Part shown: one piece after another, positions 1-11,618 of the stretch
Position numbering within the stretch: position 1 is the first letter of the stretch
How the letters are laid out: every line of letters begins with the position of its first letter
Origin: Orbilia blumenaviensis
Taxonomy: Eukaryota; Ascomycota; Orbiliomycetes; Orbiliales; Orbiliaceae
Length of the DNA: 64,000 bases
Assembly: GCA_036872755.1 (NCBI GenBank)
Contig: JAVHNS010000002.1
Span: 1,674,001 to 1,738,000, forward strand
Direction of reading: 5' to 3'
The notes under the pieces: generated by a model
Database searches by the model: none
What the model saw: only the letters and a program-made list of their open reading frames with translations
What the model was told of the DNA's origin: nothing
Translations under genes and position numbers: made by a program

Positions 1-158
1 GTTCCGGCGTGTGAAATGGCTTCCAGGGCATATTCGACTTGGTATAGACGGCCTTCCGGGGAGAAGATAGTTGTCTACGGTATATCATGTTAACATAGAG
101 TTCCAAGGAAACCGGGACAGGGCAGCTCTCGTACTCGTGAATCGTAACGTCTTGACAT
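1..158 (-). CDS. PRE9: 20S proteasome subunit alpha-3 (PRE9/PSMA4), 5' part only
   Basis: Alpha subunit of the 20S proteasome core, which forms the outer ring and gates substrate entry. The gene runs off the left edge. Exon 1 (158-135) encodes MSRRYDSR and is followed by a GT...AG intron (134-75). Exon 2 (74 to the edge) continues [20 protein letters not shown] then SHAGT. The [20 protein letters not shown] block is the N-terminal signature of proteasome alpha subunits, and the SRRYDSR start points to alpha-3. Only 32 residues are visible, so the paralogue assignment rests on this N-terminus. The gene diverges from KRR1, with 342 bp between the two start codons. Confidence 0.9.
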
Positions 159-500
159 CTTGGGCTATCGGAAGGGCGGAAATTGGGACGTCTGTACTGC
201 AAAGAGATAGGGTGTATCGAATGCCAATGCGTAGAGGTCGTTAGGAGGGAGGATATGGAGCTATTGGAGCTGGCAAGAAAGGTGGGATACGCGTCAGGGT
301 TCAGGTTGGGTTGCGAAGCTGTCAGGTGGAGTGGGGCTGGTGCTTTGTGTGGCTAGTGAGCCTAGATCGATTCGATCTTGTGGCGCTGCCCGGCCACCTG
401 TGAAAAATGTTGCGCGCAAAAGTTTTGGCGACGAGAAATCATCACCAAACCACATCACTGTCGTCGCCCCAAGCAACTACGTTTTGGTACCACAATTACG
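159..500. promoter_or_regulatory. shared divergent promoter region of PRE9 and KRR1
   Basis: This 342-bp interval separates two start codons on opposite strands, so it must hold both promoters and both 5' leaders. I see no convincing TATA box or proteasome-type control element by eye. Open frames inside it are short and resemble no known protein. Confidence 0.6.
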
Positions 501-1824
<1,324 letters not shown>

Positions 1825-3150
1825 GTGGCTTGAATTTACAAAGCTATCATACTGGCATTTTGGCGTTTGGGGTCCCTCTCGCGATGGCATTTCTATTTTG
1901 CACTGCTTAGCGCCTTGCACCACAATGTACTATACTATTTTCCCAACATCTACGGAGTCAAGTTTTCACTTCCAACCAGCCATCTTTCTTCGAAGTGACC
2001 ATCCTGTTGCGGAGGTTTTCCTTTAGGCTGGTCCTCGGCAAGCCCCTTGCATGATTGCTAACTAACCAACACAGGAGGTTGCTAAAATCAGTCACACCAG
2101 CCGATAAGTGCCCCTCTACAGATGACTGCTTACCTCAGTCAACAAAAGGCGATTGCGTACACGTATCCAGGGATGCGTTAAGCGGAGGGGTGCTAGGGAG
2201 AGGGGGATTTAATGATCTGGTCTCGGAGAGAGAGAACCGAGATCTCGGCCTGGGCTTCCTCGGAAAAATGGATGCAGGTTCGACGTGGACGGACCTGAAT
2301 GAGCCCTCACATGCAGCAGGCTCGCTCGCTCGCTTTTTCGCCTTCACCTGCAGAGAAACAGATCGAAAAAAAGCAGATGGGAGGGCGGGCTTGTGACTGG
2401 ATAAAAGTTCTTCCCTCCCCAAGGCACATCCAAACGAAAAATGAAAACGTGCTCTGCCTTGTGGTGAATCCCAATCGCATTCTGCCGGGTCATGCAGGTA
2501 CCGAACCTTTGCAGTTTAGTCCGAAAAATTTGTCACAGAGAGGGAAATTCATTGGCCCGCCCGTGCAAGGAGGCCGTGAGCCAATGCTCGGCTGCAACCT
2601 GAGTCAAAAAGGGGCACCACCTGGCTCCAACCACACCAAGACAACAGATTCTCAGGTGTGCGAGTCCTTCCTTCCGTATGGAATCACCTCTTAAAAGGGA
2701 TGTTTCCCTCCCGGCACCCGTGTGATAATTGTTTTCCTTCTTCCTTCATGGTTGTTTGATCTGATCTGATCTGATCCCCACTAATCCGTTCCCTCGGTTT
2801 TGAGATACGCTGTCATTCCTTTTTGTCCATACGCTCCTTATTAGTTTCATCTCGATTAACGTCAGAGACGTCGAGTTCAGCGTCCTTCCGACCGATACCA
2901 GATATCCGTCATTCCTTAAGTGTTAGCGCTTGAAGCACAGCAGCACTCATTTACCTGCCGGTAAACAATAAAAGTGGTTTTCAAAAAGCATTTCTGCATA
3001 TCTCCATTATCTCAATTCCCAGAACCATCAGCGCGAACATCGTCATCAGTATCACACTATCTCATCCCATCTCATCCCATCCCACCACATCCCATCACAT
3101 CACATCCCCATCTCTTAAGCAAAAAACATTAAAAACAAAAAACATCAAAA
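1825..3150. other. intergenic: KRR1 3' region and promoter of the double-psi beta-barrel gene
   Basis: No gene is supported here. The right part is probably promoter and leader of the gene at 3151. It contains a four-copy GATCT tandem (about 2758-2776) and a pyrimidine/CATCCC-rich stretch (about 3058-3116, repeats of CATCCCATCT and CATCACATC) ending just before an A-rich run and the start codon. Pyrimidine-rich leaders are usual in strongly expressed fungal genes. Longer frames around 2055-2694 have no protein-like features. Confidence 0.5.
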
Positions 3151-4187
3151 ATGAAGGGACTCTTCCAGGCTTCTTTGGCGCTCGCTGCCATCTCTACTAC
3201 CCTCGCCACGCCATTGGCGCGTGTAAGGCACATGGATATGCACCGCCGCCACCAGCAGCAGCACGAGAAGAGAGCCTTGGTTGTTATCACCAAGACACAG
3301 GAGGTTGTCGAAATTGAATATATCTACTCAACCATCTACGTTGACCCTGCGACCGTCACTAAAGCTGAAGTACCTTCGACTTCAATTGAAACTACTTCTT
3401 CGATCGAGTCTTCTACGACTTTGTCCACCACCACCACCACCACCACTTCCTCGATCGAGTCTTCTTCGACAACATCTTCATCTACAACCTCGGAATTACC
3501 ACCACCACCACCTCCCCCATCCACAACCTCTGAGAGCAGTACGTCCTTCTCGACCCCAAGTCTCCCAACCGAGGTTATTCCAGTCGTCGTTCCTCCACCT
3601 CCACCAACTACTTCAACCACACCTACTCCAGAACCAACTCCCACTCCGGAACCAACCCCAGAGCCAATTCCAGAACCAGAACCGGTCCCAGTTCCAGTTC
3701 CAGAGCCAGTCCCATCAGTTGTTCCCGACCCGGTCACCGTTCCACCCCCAGTTTCGACCACTCCTGCAAGTGGTGGGTCTGGTAGCGGTGAGATGTTCTA
3801 TGGCGAGGGTACCTACTACGATTGCGGTCTCGGATCTTGCGGTCTTACCAACGGCAACGAGGATTATGTCGTTGCTATGAGCAAGCTCAGGATGGCTCCT
3901 TTGGACGGTGGCAACCCAAACAACAACCCTCTCTGTGGCAAGAAAGTCCGCGTTTTCAGTGATATGGCTCCTGAGGGCGTCGTTTTCACCGTACAGGACA
4001 AATGCCCTGGATGCGTAAGTTCCATACCTGCCATTACATGACGTTATTTTGTATGATATGTTTGTGCTAACTATGTGTGCTATAGCCCCACGAGAACGAT
4101 TTGGACATCTGTAGAGGCCCATTCTTGGAACATTTGGGGACAGAAGCACAAGGTCGCATCCAACTCTGGTGGCAGTGGGAGTATTAG
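3151..4187 (+). CDS. secreted double-psi beta-barrel (expansin/RlpA-like) protein
   Basis: Predicted secreted protein of 321 aa from two exons (3151-4014 and 4086-4187). Residues 1-19 form a signal peptide (MKGLFQASLALAAISTTLAT). A dibasic site in QQQHEKRALVV near residue 41 suggests Kex2-type processing. Residues about 75-210 are a Ser/Thr/Pro linker with poly-Thr, poly-Pro and PTPEPTPEP/EPVPVPVP runs, likely O-glycosylated. The C-terminal domain (about 213-321) shows double-psi beta-barrel features: GEGTYYDCGLGSCG, VVAMSKLRMAP, NPLCGKKVRV, VFTVQDKCPGC, then NDLDI in exon 2 and a GRIQLWWQWEY ending. Such proteins act at the cell wall or in secreted effector/expansin-like roles, generally without known hydrolase activity. 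Exon 2 replaces the usual DLDIS-PAAF segment with DLDICRGPFLEHL. Confidence 0.85.
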
Positions 4188-5225
4188 AAGGCCATTTGCC
4201 TTCTGTCTCTCCCTCCTAGCATGATTCACTCAATCTCGTAATTGTTTCGTGCAGACAAAAATATCATGATGCCATCTTATGAGTTTACGATAAATACTTG
4301 TTCTTGACTGTTTTTTATTACCATTTGTTTTATTATCACTGGATTCCCCAATGGACTCGGCGTTTGTTGGATTTGCAGATATACCTTCCTTTCTTACCCT
4401 GTCACTTGGTACATTGTCGCTTCATCCCCTGTTGGATGTTGGATTGGGCAACTGGCCATGCCCTGTGCCAACTCTGCCTGTGCTTTTTTTCTTTTCTTTT
4501 CATTTTTGGGATGCCCTGGAATGGCGTTTCAAGGATATTTGTATTATAACACCAATTTAAAAAAGTACAATTGTTACAAACTGAATAAATATGCCGGACC
4601 AAATAAAATCAACAACGTCGTTCTGAAATCGATAAAAGAATAACTTGACCTGCCAACAGGATGAATAGTATGACAAGGATTATTTGTGTAATTAACTTTA
4701 GATGAGCCTGGTTAGATAAAGGTGTACCAGATGTGAAAATGCATGGGGCCATCATCGGATTGAGGCAGCGCTACACTATAGGCTGGGATTCCCCACATAT
4801 ATGGTCTGGTGGGTCCCATGTATAAACAATATACAATCACTATCACTTTCACTTTCGTTTCGAACGCCGGTAGCTCTGTAGCTTAGTAAGTAAATTGTAT
4901 TTATATTTGGAAACGTTTCCGGAGCATAGACTTTTCTTCACAATTTCCTTCGATTACCACGCTTAATGCATATAATGCCTTGCTCTCCCTGTTTATAAAA
5001 TATGTATCTCGTCAAGATTTGTGATAGACCCGCTAGGGGGTACCTCCGGCAGTGGGTGCTAACGTTCTTATCAAACGCCGGCTAAACCCTTTAATTTGTA
5101 CGTAAATGTGCAGAATACCTATGATGGTCACCTCCAAAGAATTGCAGACTACCTGTACCGCTTGGGCGTATATTACCAGCTAAATAGTCTATGCATCTGC
5201 CCATTTCGGATGCAATTTTGACTTG
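4188..5225. other. intergenic, AT-rich
   Basis: The 3' region of the barrel-domain gene is followed by AT-rich sequence up to the first subtilase gene, whose 3' end faces it. The frames at 4298-4643 overlap one another, are Phe/Leu-rich, and have no start context or homology I recognise. I see no repeat or RNA gene. Confidence 0.4.
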
Positions 5226-7236
5226 CTAATTATTCCACATGCGGGTCCTCAACCGCGCAGCAGCCCAATCAGACTTTCTGACCCCATCCCATATTACCCT
5301 GGGTCCGCCCTGTGCTCTTGCATATTGTAGTGCCTCCATTACGTCAAGCGCATCGTGAAGATGCCCTCGAGTGATCATCCTTGCACATAAGCCCGCTACT
5401 AGAGGTGTTGCTATGTAAAGGGAGCACAGCGTTAAATCAGTATGAATACCGAGTCGCTTGTCCAAAGCTCCAAAGAAGCAAAAAAGAGAGATTCAATAGC
5501 TTACAGAACGAGGTCCCGTGAATGAAATGGAAGTCTCCACCTCTAGCCGTAGTCTTCACACCGAACAATGGGCCAGCTATATCGTTCGCTGGCGCGAAAA
5601 ACCTCACGCCTGGTCCGGTTTGGTAACTGTTTAGCAGCGTACGCGTTGAGACTCCACCGACTACAGCCGCTTTCCGGAGCGACATTTTCGGGGCAATATT
5701 CTGGGCATCCAGAACCCAAGACTCTGGGACACTATCGATCGGTTCATTCTATATGACCGGTTACAGGCAATTTAGCTCACTAAGTTCTTTGTTTTTTGTC
5801 TAGGATTTTGCCAGTAGCCTACCGGGTGACCGTTTCCAGCTGCAAAAAAGGTATACACGTTGCGATTATGGCCGAGTAAATATAAAATTTCCAGCATAAG
5901 AGCTCGGAAGTCAACATAGTATTGGTTCTGCTCACCCCCGTCTAGATCATCGTTGTCAATACCAAACCCGAACGTCTGGACCACCACGGCTCCTGCATAA
6001 TGATCGGGTCTCTCGCGGCGCATCATTGCCATATGGTCGTAGATTTTGAGATAGCATTCTAAATTGTTTGTTAATGTAATATCACCTTGACCAGATTCTA
6101 GTTTCACCACTATTGGCTCTGCGTGAGGGGCCACGCCTATTGTGCCTATAATCTGCGAAGCAACCTGGGTCCCATGCGCAAAGGCTGATTCGCGATATCG
6201 ACTCTCATGTTTGCCAAACCCAGCGAAGGGTCTGTGGTCGTCGCTCCTTTCATCGCTCGGCATCCTGCTACTGAATATCCAGTTTCTTGAAGACTTGCTT
6301 AGTAACTTTGAGCGGATACCATCGAAGATCTAGCAAATCCAATGATATATATGTTAGACCCGAATGCGTCTCTTATAACGGAATGTGCCTTTTTAAATTG
6401 CCTTGCCTCATGAGAAAGATCAAGTCCGGAATCGATAAAATAGGCGATGACACGCCTTCCGGCATAGTATTCAAGATAATGAAACTGTTCCATGTCGGCG
6501 ACAGACTTAACATCCGGGGGTTGTGAAATTATCTGAAGCTCAGTCCGTCTCGATCTTATGGCCTGGAGGCCTAGGTGGCTGGTATCTTCACCAGGTTCTA
6601 CATCGTAATAGCCTCGCTTAGGGCGAAAGCGAGAGTTTTTAGCTCTATGCCCCCCTCCTGCTGGTTTACCATTTCCCTCGGTATTTTGATCGATGTAGTA
6701 TAATGGCTTCAGCCAAGGTAATTCATCTCCATTGGGTGTATACTGTTGACGTACTACCGACGCTACCCATCTTTTTGAGCTTATCTGCGGAGATTTTAAC
6801 AATTTAGTTGTGGGTTTAGGTATAATCATAACCACCCCGGGGGCATTACCAATTGCGGGAATAAGTCAACAATTGGATTGATAACCTTGCCAAAGCGTTT
6901 GGTAGGTATTTCCATCGTGATCATCCATGTACCGAGATCGTCACTTTTAATTTCGTGGACGCTGCGGTTCTGTGGGGCGGTCCCAAGCAGTTTAACAGTT
7001 TTAATAAAATCAGCCAGCTTTTCCCTGTTGAATCGATGATCCATCGAAATTATGAATGCGAATTCAGAAGAAACTTTCCCAAACGTTCCAATTTTTGGTC
7101 TTAGGTGTTTCGCTTTCAAACCCGCTAATTCCTCCTGCCAAGTCGCCGCAGCAGCAGCAGTGTCGGCCAGGAGTGCCAGTATCCAGATAAAAATAACCTG
7201 TAGGAGGAAGGCTGAATGATAGAAATGGCGTCGCAT
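5226..7236 (-). CDS. secreted subtilisin-like (S8) serine protease, array copy A
   Basis: Predicted secreted subtilase of 571 aa in five exons: 7236-6850, 6784-6360, 6297-5823, 5748-5505, 5410-5226. The signal peptide ends near LLADTAAAAA. Residues about 35-129 form a propeptide-like region (IGTFGKVSSEFAFII, SDDLGTWMITMEI). The S8 landmarks are all present: Asp247 in YFIDSGLDLSHE, His312 in FAHGTQVAS, oxyanion Asn426 in FFAAGNGHP, and Ser509 in HGTSFSTPLVAG, where intron 4 splits the codon after Phe510. It is the only copy in the array with the complete set, so it is probably active. Copies B and C share the exon plan. Where they have a GT donor after exon 2, A has GCAAGG; I used a downstream GT donor, but a GC-AG intron (6406-6306) also keeps the frame. 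Substrate unknown. Confidence 0.8.
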
Positions 7237-9241
7237 ATCGTATTGTACAATTGTATTGTTCCTGTCCGTACGCGTTATACGTATACTGCAAGTGAATGCA
7301 ACTATCAGGTTTTCCCTCCTGTGTGCAAATAATAGTTATTGTATTGAAAGAATCGTGCCGAAGACTTATCCTCACACTCGAACACTATTATAGCTACAGG
7401 TTTGCGGGGAATTATATTAGGGGGAAACGCATTAACGGCTTAAGTGCGTACGGGTACAGGTACATTTATGTAGTTGGAAATACAATGCAAAGATAGTCTG
7501 GTCAACGAGACTGGTTGGAAAGGGCAGGTTACAAGAGTGTGAAAAGGTGCTTATCAAACTTGAATGGGGCCAGTATTATGGACTTAGAGCCAATAGCATG
7601 TTAAATTTGCTAGTACAGGGCCATTTAGCAGCAAGACCGGGTGTATACTATAACCGGATAACACACCCAATGCAATAATTGTAATACATGTATACATGGA
7701 ACTCAGGTTAGGATATAGCACCTAGCTAGGCTCCTAGTTCCAATAGCACTTAAGTTTACAGGCCCCTAATACATATTTATATGTCGCAAACCCCTAGCCA
7801 ACACCTTCGTGTTTTTTTTTATACTACTACTTTATCCCCTTTGGCTTGTCATAAATGCAATGAATTTGAATTCCTGCATGTGGCGGGCATTCGTTTCAGG
7901 CATTTTGCATTTTTTGTGTTGGAGTGCTTGTCTGTAGCCTGGCCCGGTCTTGTTGGAACCGGTTTAATTGATCATAATGATATAGGTACTTACGTACCTA
8001 TGTACCTATAGTATATTATTATCAAGGATTTCTGAGCCTTTAGCGTTTAATTTTCACTGGCTAGTTATTACTGACCGGCAGGCGACATGCATACATGGCT
8101 TTCAACGTCTCCGCCGCTTCTTCACAGTTTCAAAGTTCCTGCTAGCTAACAGCTGTCGGAGCTCAGCCCCAGATCTGATACTTAAGCGTCTAGTATGTAT
8201 GCATCGTGAAAGTAGTCTGCTGATTTGGTTTGATGTGCATTTAAATCGATTAATCATGCAGCTAGCCGAGGATCGGACCGAATCATCTAGCTACTAATAA
8301 GGATCCTACGAGCATTGGCGCGAAGTTACAATCAACTGCAATCTGGACGGTGCGCATGGATAAGTGAACCGATTTCGTGAACAGACTACGTACAATTGGT
8401 AAGCTACGCCGGCGTCCGGTCCTAGTTGTTTTAGAATAGATCTATAGCAGAACCCCCTGGGGACTTACAACAGCACAATGTTACAATTGAAAGTTACCTG
8501 GCCTACCAGTATACTGGTGATATGATTGATAGGACAATACGAGGTACCTAGGTCATGCATTCCATTTATGTTAAACTACATTGAGAATACCAGTATCAAT
8601 AATCGCTTCCATAGTATCACTATCCTAGTCTCGCTACCTATGACACCGCTCGTTTGGCAAGCTATCTCTAGTCCTAGAGTTCCGAATTTCCTTTAGTCTA
8701 TATATAACTTATATTATTCTACGACTTCCAATTGCTTAGGAAACGACATTATGACGTATAAATGCGTATATACATACCCATAAAGGATACTTACCCAATG
8801 ACGGTCGAGTCAAGGGACTGGAATGGGTATATCAGAAGCCAGTACCTAATTTTCAACTCGAAGACGTATGTTTAACCATATATATGATTGGCCATTGCAA
8901 AACCAAAGGCGCGCAGACGTACTTGGGTATATGCCCTACTCTAGTACCCCATGTTGTTCATCCAAAATTCTTAGGGTGGACTCTATGTTCATGGGACTAT
9001 AAAAGTTGTAGGCTACTGAAAAATTATATGAGTTTAGATAAATTCTAGGTTCAAGACCCAGTACTTGGGTACAAACACATAAATATATATATTTAATATG
9101 GTCTCTAATGTTGTACATCTTGCCATAGATCTGGGCAGATCAAATATTTATATTCGCGCCCAAAATCTAACTAAGGTCAGCTTGCTGGGAAGGAATATGA
9201 GCCGAATTGATTCCATACTACAAAGCCTCGAATCCTCCATA
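7237..9241. other. intergenic between subtilase copies A and B
   Basis: About 2 kb of AT-rich DNA with no supportable gene. The part next to 7236 should contain the promoter of copy A. Palindromic GTACCTA/TAGGTAC words cluster at 7980-8010 (TAGGTACTTACGTACCTATG). Several short frames exist but none shows domain signatures. I saw no clear second subtilase relic here. Confidence 0.4.
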
Positions 9242-11618
9242 TCACCGGCCTCCTTTCTTCTTTTTTCCTTTCCCGGTCTTTTTGTTGCCTTTAGAACCGC
9301 CAGACTTTGGTTTGGCCTGCTGGTCATTACCCTGATCTTTGTCTTCGCCTAGGTCAAGCGGCTCGAGTCCTACCCTCTCGCGTGCCTTGTTCCAGGTTGA
9401 CTTATTAATTCCATTCCAGAGAACCTTTATAGGGTATTTCTCGATCTCTGGGCGCGGATATGCTAACTTTTCCATCCTTAATACAGGGTCTTTCCAGCCA
9501 CGACCAATCAATTGTGCACACAAACTCGCTGCTATTGCGCATCCTACTCAAAGAACCCAAAAGGTTAAATTAGGTTCTAAACGTGCCAGCAAAATGGGTT
9601 GTATATGTAGCGAATAAGCTTGCTTACCAAGTTGGGGGGAACTCCCAACCCTAAACCATCTTTTTAAAGGACTTTCTCCCGGCCCGCTTGGAGGGGGGCC
9701 TACCCAAGCTATAGATACCCTAGTCGTAGGTGCCCACAGCTTAATATTTGAGTGGAACGGATGCTCTATCCCCCCATCTGAAGGGTCGTAACCGCCGACT
9801 AAATTTATGTCCATTTTCGGAGTCTTCGGTTGATAAGGTGATATTGGCTTGCCATCCAAGATCCTTAGGCTACTCATCGTAAGTTCTCTTGGGGACTAGT
9901 GTTTTATAGCTAAGTTAGAAGTCAGTTTAGAATAATTTGGTATAGATAGCTTACATGAGGCTTGACTTCGACTGGCGCGAAGATGTGTGCACCTAGCTCC
10001 TTCAAATGGTGCGATATTTGCGGGAGTAGCAACCCCGATAACGCTGAGAATAAAGGAGTCTCCGCTGGAGTACCATCTAGAGCATCGTAACTATGAAAGT
10101 ATTGGTGGGCGGAAATGACTGCTCCCTTAATACCGATCTCTCCATCTATATCTAATTTAAGTAAATTATGGTAGTGGTCGTAAATTTTGAGATAGCAATC
10201 AAGCTGATTCAGTGGGGTGAGATAACCCCTGCCATTATGGAGCTTGACAACAATCAATTCTGCGTCCGGGGAAAGTCCAAGTGTACCAAGAATTTTAGAA
10301 GCGGCTGCTGTTCCATGGGCGGTAAGATAAGGAAAATCGGGTTCTTTATCTCCAAAAGAACGGAAGGGTGCCCCGTCATCGCTTTTTTCATCATTCTCCA
10401 TTGGACCGGCATATATCCAGCTTAGTGGATTAGTACTGAACTGGGGCCGATACCGCTTAAAATACTAGAGAACGTAATTGCCTTGTTAGAATGCAATACT
10501 AAACCTGGTGTTCTGGATACGTAGTTAGAGACATGGTCTCTTAACTAGGAACATCAATCTCTTACTGGATGATTCAATTCTAAACCTGTACCCATGACAT
10601 AAACCACCGCACCGTAGCCAGACTGTGGATCCGCGTAACTGGTTCGACCCATATCCTTGTAGAACACCCCTGGGGGTTGGGATATTATCGTCTTATCAAC
10701 GCTAGCGGGCGTATAAGCGACTACATCAAGTCCTGACATGTCATCGCCATGTTTCGCTTTACGATCAGCCCTTGGCCATGGCCCATCGGGTTTTGCTGGT
10801 GGGTTGGTATTGGTTGGTCCAACGTGCCAACCTCTAGTATTGGTCGAGTCGTCTGCCGTGACCGTTGGATCATCGGTCCCAGTCGGGTCCTCAATCCCAG
10901 CTAGGTCATCAGCCGGGTCACCGATCCCAGTTATACCATCGGTCGGGTCATCGGTCGGGTCATCGGCGTCAGAGTCATCGGCGTCAGGGTCATCGGCGTC
11001 AGGGTCATCGGTCCCAACAGGACCGCGTTTAAAAATCCCGATTTTCTTGTTTATATATACAGGGGCCTCGTTTAATTTCAACATCCAGGGTGGATCAGCG
11101 AAGCCTACTAAATTCGGATATGGGTTAAAACCGTGGGCTACAAGTACCTAGAATGTCCCAGTTACTTGTTAGATTCGTTCCTATCACCTCGTTCTCAAAG
11201 GTATTTTGAACATAATTACCATCTCTCTCAAATCGGGTTTCATTTTTAGAAGGAAACCCGGTAAACCACCCACCACTATTCTCATTTCAACCAAGATAAC
11301 CCAAACACCTAGCTCTTTACTCTTTAATGTGTACACACATTTATTTCTAGGGGGTGCCCCAATTTCTCTAACAGCCTCAATTAGACTTTCGACTTTCTTG
11401 GAATTCAGTCGATATTCTGGGCGAATTACGAATACAGCTTGGGCTAGTATCTTTTCGAGGGTCCCAATCCTAGGGTAAAAATCCGCCGCTTTGCCCGAAG
11501 GTCTAAATGGCGAACGAGCAATGTGTGATTTCGCGGTGGTCGTATTAACTAAAAAAAATACAAACAGTAGCACTCTCAGGAGTAACCAGGGGACCCCCCC
11601 TTGAGAAATTATCGTCAT
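9242..11618 (-). CDS. secreted subtilisin-like pseudoprotease, array copy B
   Basis: Paralogue of copies A and C with the same five-exon plan: 11618-11220, 11147-10566, 10440-9955, 9895-9628, 9543-9242, giving 678 aa. A signal peptide (LLLRVLLFVFFLVNTTTA) is followed by the propeptide-like region (IGTLEKILAQAVFVI, SKELGVWVILVEM). Exon 2 carries a long Asp/Pro/Thr-rich insert built on a 15-bp DNA repeat. His369 is kept (TAHGTAAAS) and Ser575 is present in RVGSSPQLG, but the catalytic Asp is Gly319 (YVMGTGLELNHP) and the oxyanion Asn position is Glu485 (IFAPVEVKPH). On known S8 chemistry this should be inactive, though the frame is open throughout. The C-terminus is a Lys/Gly-rich tail (KKTGKGKKKKGGR). 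The exon 3 acceptor (10441) was chosen on phase; the stronger branch-site arrangement at 10420 would break the frame. Confidence 0.7.
10939..11013. repeat. 15-bp tandem repeat coding the Asp-rich insert of copy B
   Basis: Near-identical units of GTCATCGGCGTCAGG and the variant GTCATCGGTCGG run head to tail. On the minus strand they encode DPDADDPDADDSDADDPTDD. A looser version of the repeat continues to about 10860. Copies A and C have unrelated spacer sequence here, so the insert arose after duplication. Confidence 0.8.

Noticed and set aside
3336..3761. 141-codon Gly/Val/Thr-rich frame on the minus strand
   Set aside because: It is the mirror of the Ser/Thr/Pro repeat linker of the barrel-domain gene; simple-sequence codons stay open in several frames.
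5772..6263. Reading the subtilase pieces as separate small genes starting at internal Met codons
   Set aside because: Each piece is one exon; GT/AG joins with correct phase reconstruct whole S8 proteins in all three copies, with introns at matching places.
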